Origin: Drechmeria coniospora
Lineage: Eukaryota; Ascomycota; Sordariomycetes; Hypocreales; Ophiocordycipitaceae
Assembly: GCF_001625195.1 (NCBI RefSeq)
Contig: NC_054391.1
Span: 7,637,157-7,701,156 of the forward strand
DNA: 64,000 nt
Direction: 5' to 3'
How positions within the stretch are numbered: the first letter of the stretch is position 1; every line of letters starts with the position of its first letter. Shown here in pieces: positions 14,603-26,517 of this stretch. A program made the position numbers and the translations under genes. A model generated the notes under the pieces. The model searched no databases. It was not told the DNA's origin and saw only the letters and a program-made list of their open reading frames with translations.

Positions 14603-15789
14603 GGCAAACTGGAGATGAAATTGGCAGGGAGCGACTTGCGCAGCGTGGCGCGAAGGTCTCCGGAATGGATAAGGAAGGCTCAGTGCCGTGCGAAAACAGC
14701 ATGAGGCGGCGGGAATGATTTGACGGAAATTTTGAGAAGTAGGCAGGAGAGTGGCGAAGTGCTGGTGTCTGTCATCGACAGCGCTGTTCATGTAGACTGA
14801 GTCCAAGTTCTAGCTACTAGGCATTAGATTACATGTAATGTTTCCGGCGTCGCGGGGGAGGGGGAGGCGGTTTCGGTCTCAGGCACCACTGACCAGCCGC
14901 CTCCCACGTTACGTACTCCGTACTTGCAATGAATGATATGTAAAAGACAGTACTTGTACACGTAAGTAAGTACACCTAATCGTAAGTACTTAATAATCCG
15001 TAGTTGTAATAAGTACAAGAAAGTACATGTACTTAAGTACAGCATTGTTGTATGCATCAAGCTTAGTGTGGATCATTAGTAACGGATTGTAAACTTTGAA
15101 ACTTCTCTGCTACTTGCTTACTTCTTACTAGTACATGTACTTGTAGGAACATGTAATTACATGGTATCTACTTACAGCACTCCGTAAGTACTTACATTAT
15201 TGCCGTAAACCGCGAAGTTGGCGTGTTAGCACCATAACTGACCGTAAATAAGCACATGTACTGTATCAGTGCGGAGTACAGTAATTACTTGGTATTAATA
15301 GTGGTGCAAGTACGGAGAACTCCGTAGAGGAGTACAAGTAATGCTATGCATAATACGACTTCGTTGAAACAGACTGAGCTCGCGTCACGTGGTGTCGTGT
15401 CATCGTCGTGTTCAGGCGTTAACAATCGTCAAGTATTTCAGTACTGCAGTACAACAGAGCGGCCCGTGCCAGCGGTCCAGATTGCCGCTTGTCAACATGG
15501 GCAGCAACTGACATTATGAAGATGGAAGGCCCTGGGCCACGAGCCTTACAGCGGGCACCTTCGCCAGGCTCGCCCGAGATCTCCCCGAGTGAGACGCGTC
15601 AGCCAAGCTACACCTACGGAGTACATCATCACCTGTTATCAAAGTTGTGCGAAATGACAAGCGAGGAAATGATGATCGGCATGTGCGTGCAATGTTGTGA
15701 AGGGATTGGTAGACCTCCATGTGAAGCGACTACTCTCGCCCCGCATCGTCGCATATCTCAATTCGTCCTGGCTCATCTCAGCCGAACTA
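14603..15789. repeat. Intergenic block with GTAC microrepeats
   Basis: Between the SDS22 start and the CSN12 stop. From about 14910 to 15350 it is filled with AAGTACTT, TACTTGTAC, GGAGTAC and related words. No supported gene; a 126-residue open frame at 15489-15869 has no family signal and overlaps the CSN12 last exon on the other strand. Confidence 0.5.
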
Positions 15790-17595
15790 TTATAGCCCTG
15801 TTCCAGGGAAAGCACCTTTCTTGGACAGCACGACGATGCCTCGTTCCCGTGAGATGTAGCCTTTCATGAGATCCTGTTCAGCCAGGTTAGCGATTCGAAA
15901 GTGAGCATCAACGGATATTACGGCTCGGCAGAGAAGAGACTCTTGAGGCGGTCACACTCTAGCATCCTCGCCGGACACGGCGGACGAGGAAGTAGGAGGA
16001 AGGCTACCGGGGGCGCAAAGCCAAGAACCAACTTGAAGCCAGTTCGCCAGCAATGATTGTGGAAAGGTCGTTCTCACCTTGTAGATCATGTTGGCCAGCA
16101 GGCACTCCACCTCGTCAGAATCAATTTTGTCGCCACCACTGCCCATGCAAATGGCGGCTCGAAACTCCGCGACAGGCACGCGCGTCCGGCGGACGGGCGT
16201 AGCGCCTTCCTCCGGTGGATCGATAAATCCACCAGCTATGAAGACTTTGCGAAGGAGATTACGCAGTGCGATATCGCGACCCCGCTCCAACGTCAAGTAG
16301 ATTCGCCGTTTGACAAACTCCTCCTCACCTTTCTGTAGCGCAATGTCGAACGCTCGTAAGTCGCCTCGTCGGATGCACCGCGCCAGCGGGAGGAACAGTG
16401 CCTGCAGCCTCGGGAACGGCTTCAGGAGCTTTTTCGTCGGAAGGACATGGCTCGTCAACAGCTTACACGGGATGAGGTATGTCAATATTTTCCTACAATG
16501 CCAGAGTTAGTATTGTAATCGAACCTTGCAGTGCAGGAGAGACGCACTCCAGGTTGGCGTTGGCATCTGTGTGGCAAAGGCTCCACGCATCCATGAGATG
16601 CTTCTCTGCCTTCAACAGTCTCGTCAGCTTGACTCCATCATGCAAGCAAGAGAGATCAATCGACTCACTTGTACATAGTTCTCTTCGAGAAAACACAAGA
16701 CGCCTTCGTAATACTTGAAGGTCACTCTCTGCGCTTTCGGGAAGCAATCCAAGGGTGGCATGTCGCCTTTCTCATTGTAGGCGGCCAGGGTCTTCAGGAT
16801 GGTTTTCGACAGCGACGCCGCGTTCAGCTTGAAGTAAGTCTTGAACAATAAGTTGATGATGAAGTAGATGCCCCATTTCCGTGACTCTTCGAGCGGAGCT
16901 CTGATATTCGACGTCAGCGCCTTGGCGTCATACAGCCCTCCGTTCTTAACTTTCTCACCTGTCATTGAGGCAAAGCGTAAAGATACGTTTCAAGTGTTGC
17001 TCGCAGTCTCTCAGCTGAGCTTGTTGCTCGGAATCCGCCTCGAAGTCATCTTGCATGAGAGACGCGGCGCCGGCCAAGTCTGTCGAGTTGCGCTTACGTT
17101 CGTCGTCGGATTTGATGGCGAACAATCTGAGGTACTTCCCCACCATATACAGGCTTGGGATTGTCCACGCTTCGAACCCAAAGCTGTTGTATCCACGGAT
17201 CAAGTTGGACGTGAGGTTCTTCCACGCCTCGTACACCTCGGTCCATGATGACTGGTCTCCGTTAGACCAGCCTAGCCCTTGACTTAGTCTCGGATCCTGC
17301 AAGAGCTTACCTTTCCGCCCTCACCAGCGAGTATCACGCCGACAGCCTTCCAGTACGACTCGTACACGGCCACCCACCCGTTCACCAAATCGTTGTCCAA
17401 GCGAATTCGGCGAGACGTCCGCGTTTTTACCAGATTCTTGATGTCCCCCTTCACGCTGTGAGCGTTCGTGCTTTGCCACACCGTTCTAAGCCTGTCAGGA
17501 TCCTGCTGCGGCGGAACGGGGGAGATTGTCTGCGCCAGAAAGTATCCGTTGTGTAACTCCTGAGCCTTTACAAATTCTTGGATAAGTTCGTTCAT
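15790..17595 (-). CDS. CSN12: PCI-domain protein Csn12
   Basis: Csn12 is a PCI-domain protein related to Thp1/PCID2. In yeast it associates with the COP9 signalosome and with a Thp3-containing mRNA-processing complex. Six exons are read on the minus strand: 17595-17311, 17251-16959, 16900-16669, 16609-16548, 16492-16078 and 15873-15790. All introns but the last are 58-59 nt where measured; the last (about 204 nt) is much longer. The product has 456 residues. Recognisable parts are the N-terminal helical repeats ([30 protein letters not shown]), the PCI region ([31 protein letters not shown]) and the conserved end [23 protein letters not shown]. Exon 4 is only 62 nt and its donor (GTGCGT) was chosen because it alone keeps frame with [11 protein letters not shown]. 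Confidence 0.94.
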
Positions 17596-18563
17596 AGTGC
17601 CCCCGATGCATGCATGCAACCTTGCTCACACTGGGGCTCGTTCACACTCTTTAGTGTTGGCCAGCGTTACGTTGAAGATAGGTGGGAGTCCCCCTTTCAG
17701 TCGTCGGGTTCCAAATGATGGACTGGGTCCAGTGCCTGTTGCTGGTAAAAGGCGAGCTTCTTTGTCATATACTCTGTATATTGTTGGTAGCGGTAGAGTG
17801 AGGGGAGCTTTCGTATGAACTTACCTTGCGAGTAAGTACAGTACTTGCGCTGAGGGTAATGATTTCGCGCTACTCCGTAGTAGGCACGCATTGTTAGTGG
17901 CAGTTACTTATGTACGTACTTAAGTAGTAATACCGATACTCCATACGAAGTACTTTAAAAGTACAGTACAAGTACTTACGTAAGTATGTTCGAATGCATG
18001 GGGTCTAAGTACTAGGGTAGTAAGTATTCTACTGTAATCGGAGTACTCCGTACGGAGTACTATGGGATTTAGTTCAAGTAATAAGCAAGTACTCTATCAC
18101 GGCCCAGCTGTACCAGGTTAGTACATAAATACATGTAAGTAGTAAGTATGCACCTACAGTAGATGTACAAGTACTGTAAGTACAAGTATGGACACTTACT
18201 TAAGTAAGTACGGCGTACGGAGTACTTCTGCTATTTTACGTTGTAAGTACATGTAATGTAAGTAAGTAAGTAGTTAAGAAGATGGTTAAGTGTATTAGCA
18301 GGATGCACGTGATTGTGCACGTGAATGCTATGTGGACTGGGTGGGGGCACGATGCGAAATTCGACCAATCGCTGCAGGGTCCAAAGCCCTGTAGCTTGTC
18401 TCTCATCAGCCCTCCGCACCTTACGCACAGAAAATTTATCGTCTCCTCCAACTCTGACAATCCTCAAATCACGCCAATTGTCGAGGACATTGACCGCCGT
18501 CGCCGTAAGTAGATATTACTTCACCTTCTTGGCCGTTTCAATAGAAGCTAATATAGTGTGCAG
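17596..18563. repeat. Divergent promoter region CSN12/RPL20 with microrepeats
   Basis: The block 17820-18270 carries many GTAC words and a perfect 20-bp palindrome at 18042-18061. Closer to RPL20, a GTAAGT at 18505 and a CAG ending at 18563 with GCTAAT between them outline a possible 59-nt intron in the 5' UTR. No other gene supported. Confidence 0.5.
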
Positions 18564-19602
18564 ATGGGTAAGAAGCCTCCCTAGTTCTGTCAAGTTTGTT
18601 TTCTCTTTTTGCTTGGTTCAACAATGTGCGAGTCCGGCGGATGTGGAGGGGCCTCTACTTTGCGACGGAGGCGACAATTGCACAGTTCGATGTGCCCAAC
18701 ATTCGAAACTCGCAGAAATGTAAATGGTCGAGAGGATCACAACTGGAATCAAGTGATGGAAGTTCAACAGCACATATGGCGGTTCAGAATGAAGTCATCA
18801 TCCATCGAAGCCTACACCTAATGATGCGAAGGACACAACCGTCGCCATTGATGTTACGATCCGAGGAGGCAGCGTTCAAGAATTACCAGGCATTGCTTCC
18901 GATCTGGATCGTCCTTTTATCCATTTTTGGAATGAATACGCTGTTGTGAAGTTGCTAACTTTTCGCGACAGGTCGTCTTCAGGAATTCGAGGTCATTGGG
19001 CGCCATCTGCCCACCGAGGCGAACCCTACTCCGGACATGTACCGGATGACGATCTTTGCTCCTAATGAAACTGTCGCCAAGTCCCGCTTCTGGTACTTTC
19101 TTCGCGGTCTACGAAAGGTCAAGAAGGCCACCGGCGAAATCGTCAGCGTCAAGACTGTATGATACCTAGTTCAGCCTTTCCGAGAAGCACTTCTGGCTAA
19201 TGCACGATAAAGCTACACGAGAAGCACCCCCAAAAGGTCAAGAACTTCGGCGTTTGGCTCCGTTATGACTCGCGCTCCGGCACTCATAACATGTACAAGG
19301 AGTATCGTGAAATGTCACGTGTTGAAGCCGTCGAGGCCTTGTACGCCGATATGGCCGCCCGTCATCGTGCCCGCTTTAGGTCGATCCACGTACGTGCAGC
19401 GCATTCCACAAGGCCTGGCCAGTTAGCTGACAAGACACGATAGATCCTCCGCGTTATTGAGCTTGAGAAGACAGACGATATCAAGCGCCCATACATCAAG
19501 CAGCTTGTTACGAAGAACCTGACATTTCCCCTACCCCACCGTGTCACCAAAACGGCTACCACAAAGCTGTTCAGCGCGCAGCGACCATCCACTTTCGCTT
19601 AG
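18564..19602 (+). CDS. RPL20: 60S ribosomal protein L20 (eL20)
   Basis: A large-subunit ribosomal protein (eL20, human L18a). Exons: 18564-18567 (only ATGG), 18972-19156, 19213-19389 and 19444-19602, giving 174 residues, the usual length. After the first codon the protein reads [16 protein letters not shown], and further on [37 protein letters not shown] and [20 protein letters not shown], all standard eL20 blocks. The first coding exon holds only four bases and is followed by a 404-nt intron, which is long for this locus and common in ribosomal protein genes. If the candidate 5' UTR intron at 18505-18563 is also used, the start codon would sit in a four-base exon. Identity is secure; the 5' exon arrangement is less so. 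Confidence 0.96.
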
Positions 19603-21011
19603 GTGTTTTCGGTGTGAAGGACAGCTGGGCAGGGCTTCGCTGGTTTTACTACGGATCATTCAAATATCAACTGCATTTGCCTGGCAAGGCTGGCGACGAA
19701 TGAAACATAAATTGTTGAATATGGTCATGCCGAAATATTTCATGTGAAGTAGTGATATCGGCCAATGCGGCCCCGGCGACAGGCAAACTGCAGGCAGCGT
19801 CACAAGGGTCCTAAGTCTAGGCTGCTATCCTGAAGACGCTCTTTGTCATGTAGGATCGCTCCAGAATACCTGCATAAGTTTGTCTGCGGGTAGCGATCCT
19901 ACCGACGACGGGTGATCCCTTGGGTTTGATCCGTATCGACGAGGGAGTTACACTTGCAGGTGTAATGATGCGTCATGTAGGCAAGAAATCCATCCAGGGC
20001 CAGTGCAGTGAGAAAATGGCCAAACGAGCGAGATAATTCTATTCGCCTTGGTCCTACACGAAGTGTATTTGAGATCGGCAGGGTACCAGAAGTGACACAG
20101 GTTGCGTCTTTCACAACTATCTGAAGGAACACCGTGCCCGCATTCTGACTCCATCGTATCCATATCAACATAAGGTATTAGTAGAATATTAATCAAATTT
20201 GATACAGCTTGTGACAATAGTGACTGTGCAACATATCATTCCTTCATGCACTGCATACCGCGATGTTGCTATATCCAATAAAGTCTGGCAATCAATCTCA
20301 TCTCTCGCTGCGAGGTTTTGCCACAGTATGCCTGATCATCAATGAATCTTCAACATGACATTCAACGCAGTGATCTCAAATCAGGCTAGTCTCGTTCAGA
20401 CGCCTTGTCATTTATTCACCATGACTGTTGGGTTGGAGCGAGTCACGATCAAGCGCATGACTGCCCTGCTCGATAACCGAGCTGTTGAGTTTCGCACATG
20501 CCCATACCAGGCAGTGAATGTGAGAGGTTTTTATAGCTTTTGCAACTTGGAGACTGATTCAAACCCGGTCGCTTTCCTCCCTTGAGCTATTGGGAGCTGT
20601 CAAGGTCCGTGTCCCCCAAATCAAGAGGAAGTCGTATCTCACGCCACACAACCAAGCATTGTGCCGCCGTGGCATCTCTGTTGCAGGCTAGTGCAGTAAT
20701 CTTGCATAGAATGTATGACCCAGGCGGGCGATCGATTGGAAAATACTCCTCGGTCGCAAGAAGATCAGCTCTCGCACTGGTTCTTGTCCATCACGGCTAG
20801 GCCTTGCGGGTGCTACTTCGCATCACAGCTTCACAAGACACCACGGTAAAATAGTCACTGCTAGTCGAAAAAACTTCCTCGAAAGGGTCATGCATGGATC
20901 ACGCATAATCGATAGTTGTGTGCAAAGTAGTTGCAACAGGGTTCTCGTGTTAGCCAAGTATATCACGATCTTCGTTGACAACCCGGCAACAATCCGATCC
21001 TGGGACACAGT
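19603..21011. other. Convergent space between RPL20 and chromodomain gene
   Basis: About 1.4 kb between the two 3' ends. Only short open frames without family signals are present. It lacks the GTAC microrepeats that fill the divergent spaces. Nothing supported beyond the expected 3' UTRs. Confidence 0.45.
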
Positions 21012-21689
21012 TCAAAAATTTCCTATCATTTTGTCTTTCTTTTCCCTGTGGTAGTTCTGTAGGAATTCAGCGCATTTCACCAGGTTGCGCTTCGGTTCCC
21101 AGGTATTATGCTTCGTCCCCCAGCCTTTCCACTTGATCAGATAGTAATGCCTCAGCGTATCAGCTTCGATACAGTCGTCAATGATCCCCTCAACCTCCCA
21201 TTCGGCATGACTCCTGCTTTCTCGCTTCTGACGTTCTGCTGCCAAACGCTTGTGCTCGGGGCCTGCTGCCCGCTGGGTGCCAGCTGCGTTCTCTGCCAAC
21301 ACTCGAGCCTGGATGGGGCGACGGGATGCGTTTAAGGCCTGGACGCGCCCCCCCATGCCTATTCCGCGGTGTTTGACAGGTGGAGGTGGAGGCGGATTTG
21401 AACAGATACGATGCTGCTGCAGCCTCACAACCCGGTCATTCGCGTACGGGCCGGAATGAGTGTTCCATGGCTTTTTGGGCTCGCCATCAACACCGGTCCT
21501 GGGCATCTTGGGATCTGAAGCGATGGGTGACAGGTTGTGAGAGCCTGGTGATGCGAGTTCAACGCTGGGGTAGATACTGAGGGAACATTAGGAAGGCCCC
21601 TCCTTGGACGGACGATATGAAACCCACCTCTCGTCAACGGCACGACTGAACTTTGTTTCGTGGTTGGCTTGCCGCTTGAAAGTAGCCAT
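21012..21689 (-). CDS. Small chromodomain protein
   Basis: Two exons on the minus strand, 21689-21628 and 21576-21012, joined through GTGGGT and CCCTCAG, give 208 residues. This acceptor was chosen over the nearer one by 21523 because only it keeps frame. The N-terminal 135 residues are low-complexity and rich in Pro, Arg and Gln (one run of six prolines). A chromodomain occupies roughly 140-195: EWEVEGIIDDCI, YYLIKWKGWGTKHNTWEP, then NLVKCAEFLQNYH. The aromatic positions expected for a methyl-lysine cage are present. There is no chromoshadow domain and no integrase or other second domain. It may be a histone-methyl reader, or a chromodomain captured from a chromovirus; I do not recognise a named orthologue. 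Confidence 0.8.
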
Positions 21690-22546
21690 TTTCGGCAGAG
21701 TTAGCCTCCGCTCGAGGTGCAGGTGTGGATGGAAGTAGGAGCTCAGGGTATTAATGACGATGGTATGAAGGCTGGGGTTGCTGGTGAGAGGCGAGTGTAT
21801 TTGCAGGTGGGAGAAACTGTCACGCTGGCTGAACTTGCCTTGCCATGCCCCTTGTGCCTCGAATGAAGTGGCTGAATGAATGGAGGATCCAGCAATTGCA
21901 CCGGGTGATATTGAGGAAAGAAGTAACGATATGACAACTCGTGACGTGAAGAAGGAGCAGGAAGGGGAGTTGGGAGAGGAGGAGGAGAAGGAGGAGCACA
22001 GTATATAATGAAATTGAATAGAACAGTTCCAGTGCGTCAAATGAGCTACGCACCGCAGTAGCAGCTGTGCCATTGACGCAATAGACATTGTTTTCTGCCT
22101 GCCGCGCCGCGAACCAGCCGCTGGTCATCATCGTCTTGGCCTTCTTCCTTTGTCGTCCATCTTCCCTTTCTCGCATCGACTCGCAGAGCATCTACCCTCA
22201 CTAATGCCGGGATATCACCTCCGCATCCCGATGGCACTTGTTGCTTCAGTCCACGCAGGATACGCCCTATCACCCTGACCAGTCTCCTCCACAAGGCTGC
22301 CCATCTGTTGCTGGTAGGTAGATGGGGGCGCCTATTCGTCTGCCAGTACGATGAATTCTATCTGCTCCCCGACACACAGTTACATAGTAAACCTAGATGT
22401 GGAGGTAACCTGTAGGATGAGGACAACCCTCGCACTAACACTGGGCAGCGTCCACTTGACTTGATGCGCCTGTCTCACAACTCCTATACAACGCAGGCAT
22501 CTATTTCCGGGACACGTCTCAACCGGACTGCGCCATTTCTTCGCGG
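21690..22546. other. 5' region of the chromodomain gene
   Basis: Space between the chromodomain gene start and the RIC8 stop. It carries a G/A-rich tract at about 21957-21998 on the plus strand, which is a pyrimidine tract on the coding strand of the chromodomain gene, as often seen in fungal promoters. No gene supported. Confidence 0.4.
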
Positions 22547-24197
22547 TTAACTTAGGTGCTCGACTTCATTGTCGTCCAGTTCCTGGAATCTACCTTCCTG
22601 AACCGCTCGTTCTATGGGGTTTTGAACATCGACCACACCTGTATTCCTCAACCTGGGGGAGACGTCAGATTTCAAACGATTGTGCAACGGCATCCATGCT
22701 AGGCCATACCTTTCGAAGAGCACGAACAATCGTTCAGCTTCTCGCTCCTTTTCTTCCGGCGTCATTTCTGGCACATCGACAGCAAGCTCCCTGTCGAGAA
22801 ACTGCCCCGTGGTTGGGTTTACCGGCTTCTGTATCCGGCTGGTGTCCCTGGCGTTGAAGGGTTCGGTTGCCGAAGCAGGAATTGGCACGTTGTTCTGGAA
22901 GAGAAAACCTGATGCGAAACCGTACCCGACGTTTTCCACGAACTTTGATGCGTCTCTGTCCGAGAGGTCGAATAGAAGGTGCGAGATGGCATTCCTCAAG
23001 GCTGGGGCCATTGGGTTTATTGAGTTTGTAAGTAGTTTTGACGACAGTGAGCGCCCCCGCCCCAGCACATCCTGTCTATCTTCGGCGGTAGGGAGGAGCG
23101 ATTCTCGCAGGTGTTGGCGCACTGTTTCCGGGGCGTTTTCATAAATCTTGCCAGTAAGGCTAATTAGTGGCGTCACAGTGGTCTCGAGCTCACTATCATT
23201 GTATGCTACCATCGACTTTCCAGCAAGTTCTATCAGCCTCGCGGAGACTCTCGTGGCATCACTGTTAGGATAGAGCGTGGCGAGACTTTCATCAGCTTCG
23301 AGGTCAAGATTAAGGAGAGCATTGACAAGAGGGCCGAAAGGGGGATCTAGAGGCCTATCACTCATAATGTCTTGTTTCCAAAGGAGAGCGACGGCATGAG
23401 CAACGCCGGGAGTGAAGGATGACACTTTCGCCTTGCAGAAGTGAGTCACGTTGAACATGAGCTTCAAGGTTTCTTCGAGTGCCATTTCTTCCATCGGCTC
23501 GGCCTTGGTCTTGGCCCTACCCGACAAGGCCTCAACATGCCGCTTCAGGTTCTGAACAATATGGTCGGCAAGTTGGTAATTATCGATCAACTCCAGGAGA
23601 TTTATATCTGTGCCATAGGTGGAGAGAAAGAGGATACGGGAGATGAGAAACTCATTATCCCAGTTGTCTGTCGCAAGTTCACTGCTGGCTTTTGGAGGAA
23701 ATCTCTCGTCGACGAACATCTGTCGCGTCTCAGGTTTAAGCAGCATGGCGTTTGCCAAAACTCGAAGGGCGGCTTGGACTGTCCCGGTGCATGGGCTGTG
23801 GAATGCATGGCGGAGGAGCATGGAGATGCCCTGCTAGAGTGTCAGATTGTGCAATGCAGAACGGAAGTTCGATAACTCCGGCAACGGACATTCTTGGTGA
23901 AAATAGGATCCGCATCTCTTGGGTCTCTACTGTATATTTTCAGATCTTCCAGGGCGTTATTGCGCTCTGAGCAAGCTGTTCGTCAGATGAGGGTTCATTG
24001 AGCATCGCCATGTATAGCACATAGGCATTTATGGACGGACCTTGAGGGAGGAGGGTGGCCCTTTCAAGGTCGTCGGTAAGTTTGTCCACTAGATCTGTGA
24101 CGGCCTTCAACTTGACTGGATTGGTCAGTGACAGCAGCCTACACTGGTGCGTCTACTGACCTGGCCCGGTAGCCAATCCAGCAACGACGGTCGTCAT
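22547..24197 (-). CDS. RIC8: Synembryn Ric8, G-alpha chaperone and exchange factor
   Basis: Ric8 is the non-receptor exchange factor and folding chaperone for heterotrimeric G-alpha subunits. In filamentous fungi it is needed for normal growth, conidiation and pathogenic development. Four exons are read on the minus strand: 24197-24161, 24115-24041, 23966-23890 and 23830-22547, giving 490 residues. The short 5' exons join to LPQERNNALEDLKIYSRDPRDADPIF and then GISMLLRHAF, which follows the family pattern. The rest is an armadillo-type helical protein (VLANAMLLKPETRQMF, WDNEFLISRILFLSTYGTDI, LFVLFERYGL). The last 35 residues are acidic. The three 5' introns are 45, 74 and 59 nt. The start is the only ATG that keeps frame with exon 2. 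Confidence 0.93.
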
Positions 24198-25229
24198 TTC
24201 GGAGCCGTCTCCTTTGCCGCCTTCGTGTCAACGAGCCCTTGGCGGTTTGAATGGGGGTTGGTGGGGAGCGTGGATTGTGAAGCACAATGTTGCCGTACAT
24301 ACACCATATTGAGCGTTATAACATCTAACAACTTAACCAAGGACCGCCAAGACAAAATACACTAGAAACAACCACTACTTCGATTCTGTTGATACTAACA
24401 TGTAATAATGATTAACTTATGTTTATAAATAGTAGATATACATGAGCTTTATAATACTGATATTTTATTTAACCGTGCACAAGTAACTTCATTTTTTAAT
24501 TTTTATATAATATATTAATTAACAATGCTTATAAGTAGGTTATAATAAAGAGTATTAAAATGCTTGAATTTATAAGTTTTAGGAAATTGAACGTAAACGT
24601 CATTGGAATATACGGTTACATAAATTATAATAATACTAATATGTATGGGTTTCTTATCACGCGAAATCGTACAAGTATGCTTTAGTGTAATGTAATATTG
24701 CTTTATCTTGGTATTTTGGTGCTTCTGTAGCCCAATTATGAATATATTTATAGATGTTCCTAGTTGGACAATACTGTTTCGACCCCACACTCTGTAGTCA
24801 AACATGCCTGTGGGCGGTAGTTCGTAACTGGGGTCACACTTCCTGATGCATCAGCACCACTAGTATTACAGTGCTAGTAATAATACCTTGTAACGTACGG
24901 AGTACGGAGTACGGAGTAACGACTTCCATAATTAATACATACCCACTTTCAGAAATCAGTGGATCATCCCCCATTTCCCAATACATACGAGGTTGCCTCC
25001 TCTCTCCTCAAGATACATAATAGATAGAAAGCTGACCTCTCACAACATCTATAGCCAGGAGTCAATGATCACCCCGCACGTCCAGGTTTGAGTCCGGACG
25101 GCAGTCGATTTATCGAATACTCTCTCAGCAAGTTTCCGCATCGGCAATACCGGAATGCTCATGTACCTGTCTGGTTGATTGGTCAGGCAGTGTCACTGCC
25201 CCGCGCCTTGGAGATATCCGAGCAGCATC
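24198..25229. other. AT-rich intergenic segment
   Basis: The stretch 24300-24830 is strongly AT-rich with no conserved frame and may be an old, decayed insertion. A perfect three-unit tandem of the heptamer TACGGAG lies at 24896-24916. The remainder up to 25229 is normal in composition and should hold the promoter of the MO25 gene. Confidence 0.45.
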
Positions 25230-26517
25230 ATGTCGTTCCTCTTCGGCAGGACACGCTCACGGGCAGCAGCCGACTTGCCTAGGCAGGCCCGTGAGCTTGT
25301 CTTGAAGCTTGAAGGCCCAAACTTCCCCGCAAAGGTCTGCATCCTCAGGCACCTGCGCCTTGTCATTCCATCGGCTTCTTCTTGCTGATGTCACTAGGCA
25401 GAAGAGATTGCCCGCGTCTTAAGTCAGATGAAGGTGATTTTGCAAGGCACGCATGGTTGGTTCCTGCCAAACACTCAGTGGACTGAATCGCCATGTGAGA
25501 CTAACCAAGCTCATCAAGACCTGGACAGTTCACCAGACCAGATATACCAGCTTGTCACGGGTCTTATCGACGAAGATCTTCTCCACCTTCTCGCCGTCAC
25601 GCTGCACCGCCTACCATTCGAGTCTAGAAAGGACACCCAAATAATTTTCTCGTACGTCTTTCGCTTCCGCCCGGCTGCGGCAGCCCCCAAGAGCGACCCC
25701 ATTGCCTTGTCATATGTTGTATGCAACCGCCCGCAGGTTCTTGTTGAACTCTGCAGAGCCTATGACCACAAAGAGAGTGCCACTCCTGCTGGCTCAGTGC
25801 TCCGTGAGCTTCTCAAGAATGAGGCTGCAGCAGCCATCATTCTCTACGATGACGGCGACGAACCAGGCTCCAGTGCCAAAGGGTTGAATGCGATCGACCG
25901 AGCTCGACCGCAGACTGGCCGGGGTGTCTTCTGGAAGTTCTTTGACTGGGTCGACAAGAGCTCATTCGAGGTCGCGGCAGATGCCTTCACAACATTTAGA
26001 GTGAGCCAGAATTGATATTCGAAGTTGCTCGGTTGTCTGACTAGTCACACAGGAGCTTTTGACCAGGCACAAAGACTTGGTGCCTCGCTATCTCTCGGTT
26101 AACTTTGACCTCTTCTTTGAGAAGTACAATAAGATTTTGGTACAGTCGAACAGCTACGTTACCAAGAGGCAATCTATCAAGCTTCTTGGAGAGATTCTCC
26201 TGGACCGCTCCAACTACAGCGTCATGACAGCTTACGTTGACCGAGGCGACCATCTCAAGATATGCATGAACTTGCTGCGCGACGAAAGGAAAATGGTTCA
26301 ATACGAGGGATTCCATGTATTCAAAGTGTTCGTCGCCAACCCACACAAGTCTATCGCGGTCCAGAAAATCCTTCTCATGAATCGCGAGAAACTGTTAACA
26401 TTTTTATCTCATTTTCTCGAGGACCGCACCGACGACGAGCAGTTCATTGATGAAAGGGAATTTCTAATCAAGCAAATCAAAAACATGCCGCCGACTCCAG
26501 TCGTTTCTCAGCGGTAA
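25230..26517 (+). CDS. hymA: MO25/Hym1 scaffold protein (conidiophore development)
   Basis: MO25 (yeast Hym1, Aspergillus HymA) is an armadillo-like scaffold that activates STE20/germinal-centre kinases. It acts in the RAM/MOR network controlling polarity, septation and conidiophore growth. Four exons: 25230-25334, 25398-25455, 25519-26000 and 26053-26517, giving 369 residues. Family blocks are clear: MSFLFGRTRSR at the N terminus, LPFESRKDTQIIFSYVFRF, GVFWKFFDWVDKSSFEVAAD, YVTKRQSIKLLGEILLDRSN and MVQYEGFHVFKVFVANP. Intron 2 is 63 nt without a stop, so an unspliced reading would stay open but insert 21 non-family residues. The splice is supported by a GACTAAC branch site and by restoration of the usual spacing. 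Confidence 0.95.

Noticed and set aside
14314..14718. 134-codon plus-strand frame over SDS22 exon 1
   Set aside because: Antisense to the SDS22 N-terminal exon and without recognisable content.
18568..18971. Possible snoRNA inside RPL20 intron 1
   Set aside because: An ATGATG-like C box at about 18824 has no D box partner at suitable distance; not enough for a call.
25060..25110. A GGTTTGAGTCC box resembling a tRNA internal promoter
   Set aside because: No matching A box, acceptor stem or anticodon arm could be folded around it, so no tRNA is called.
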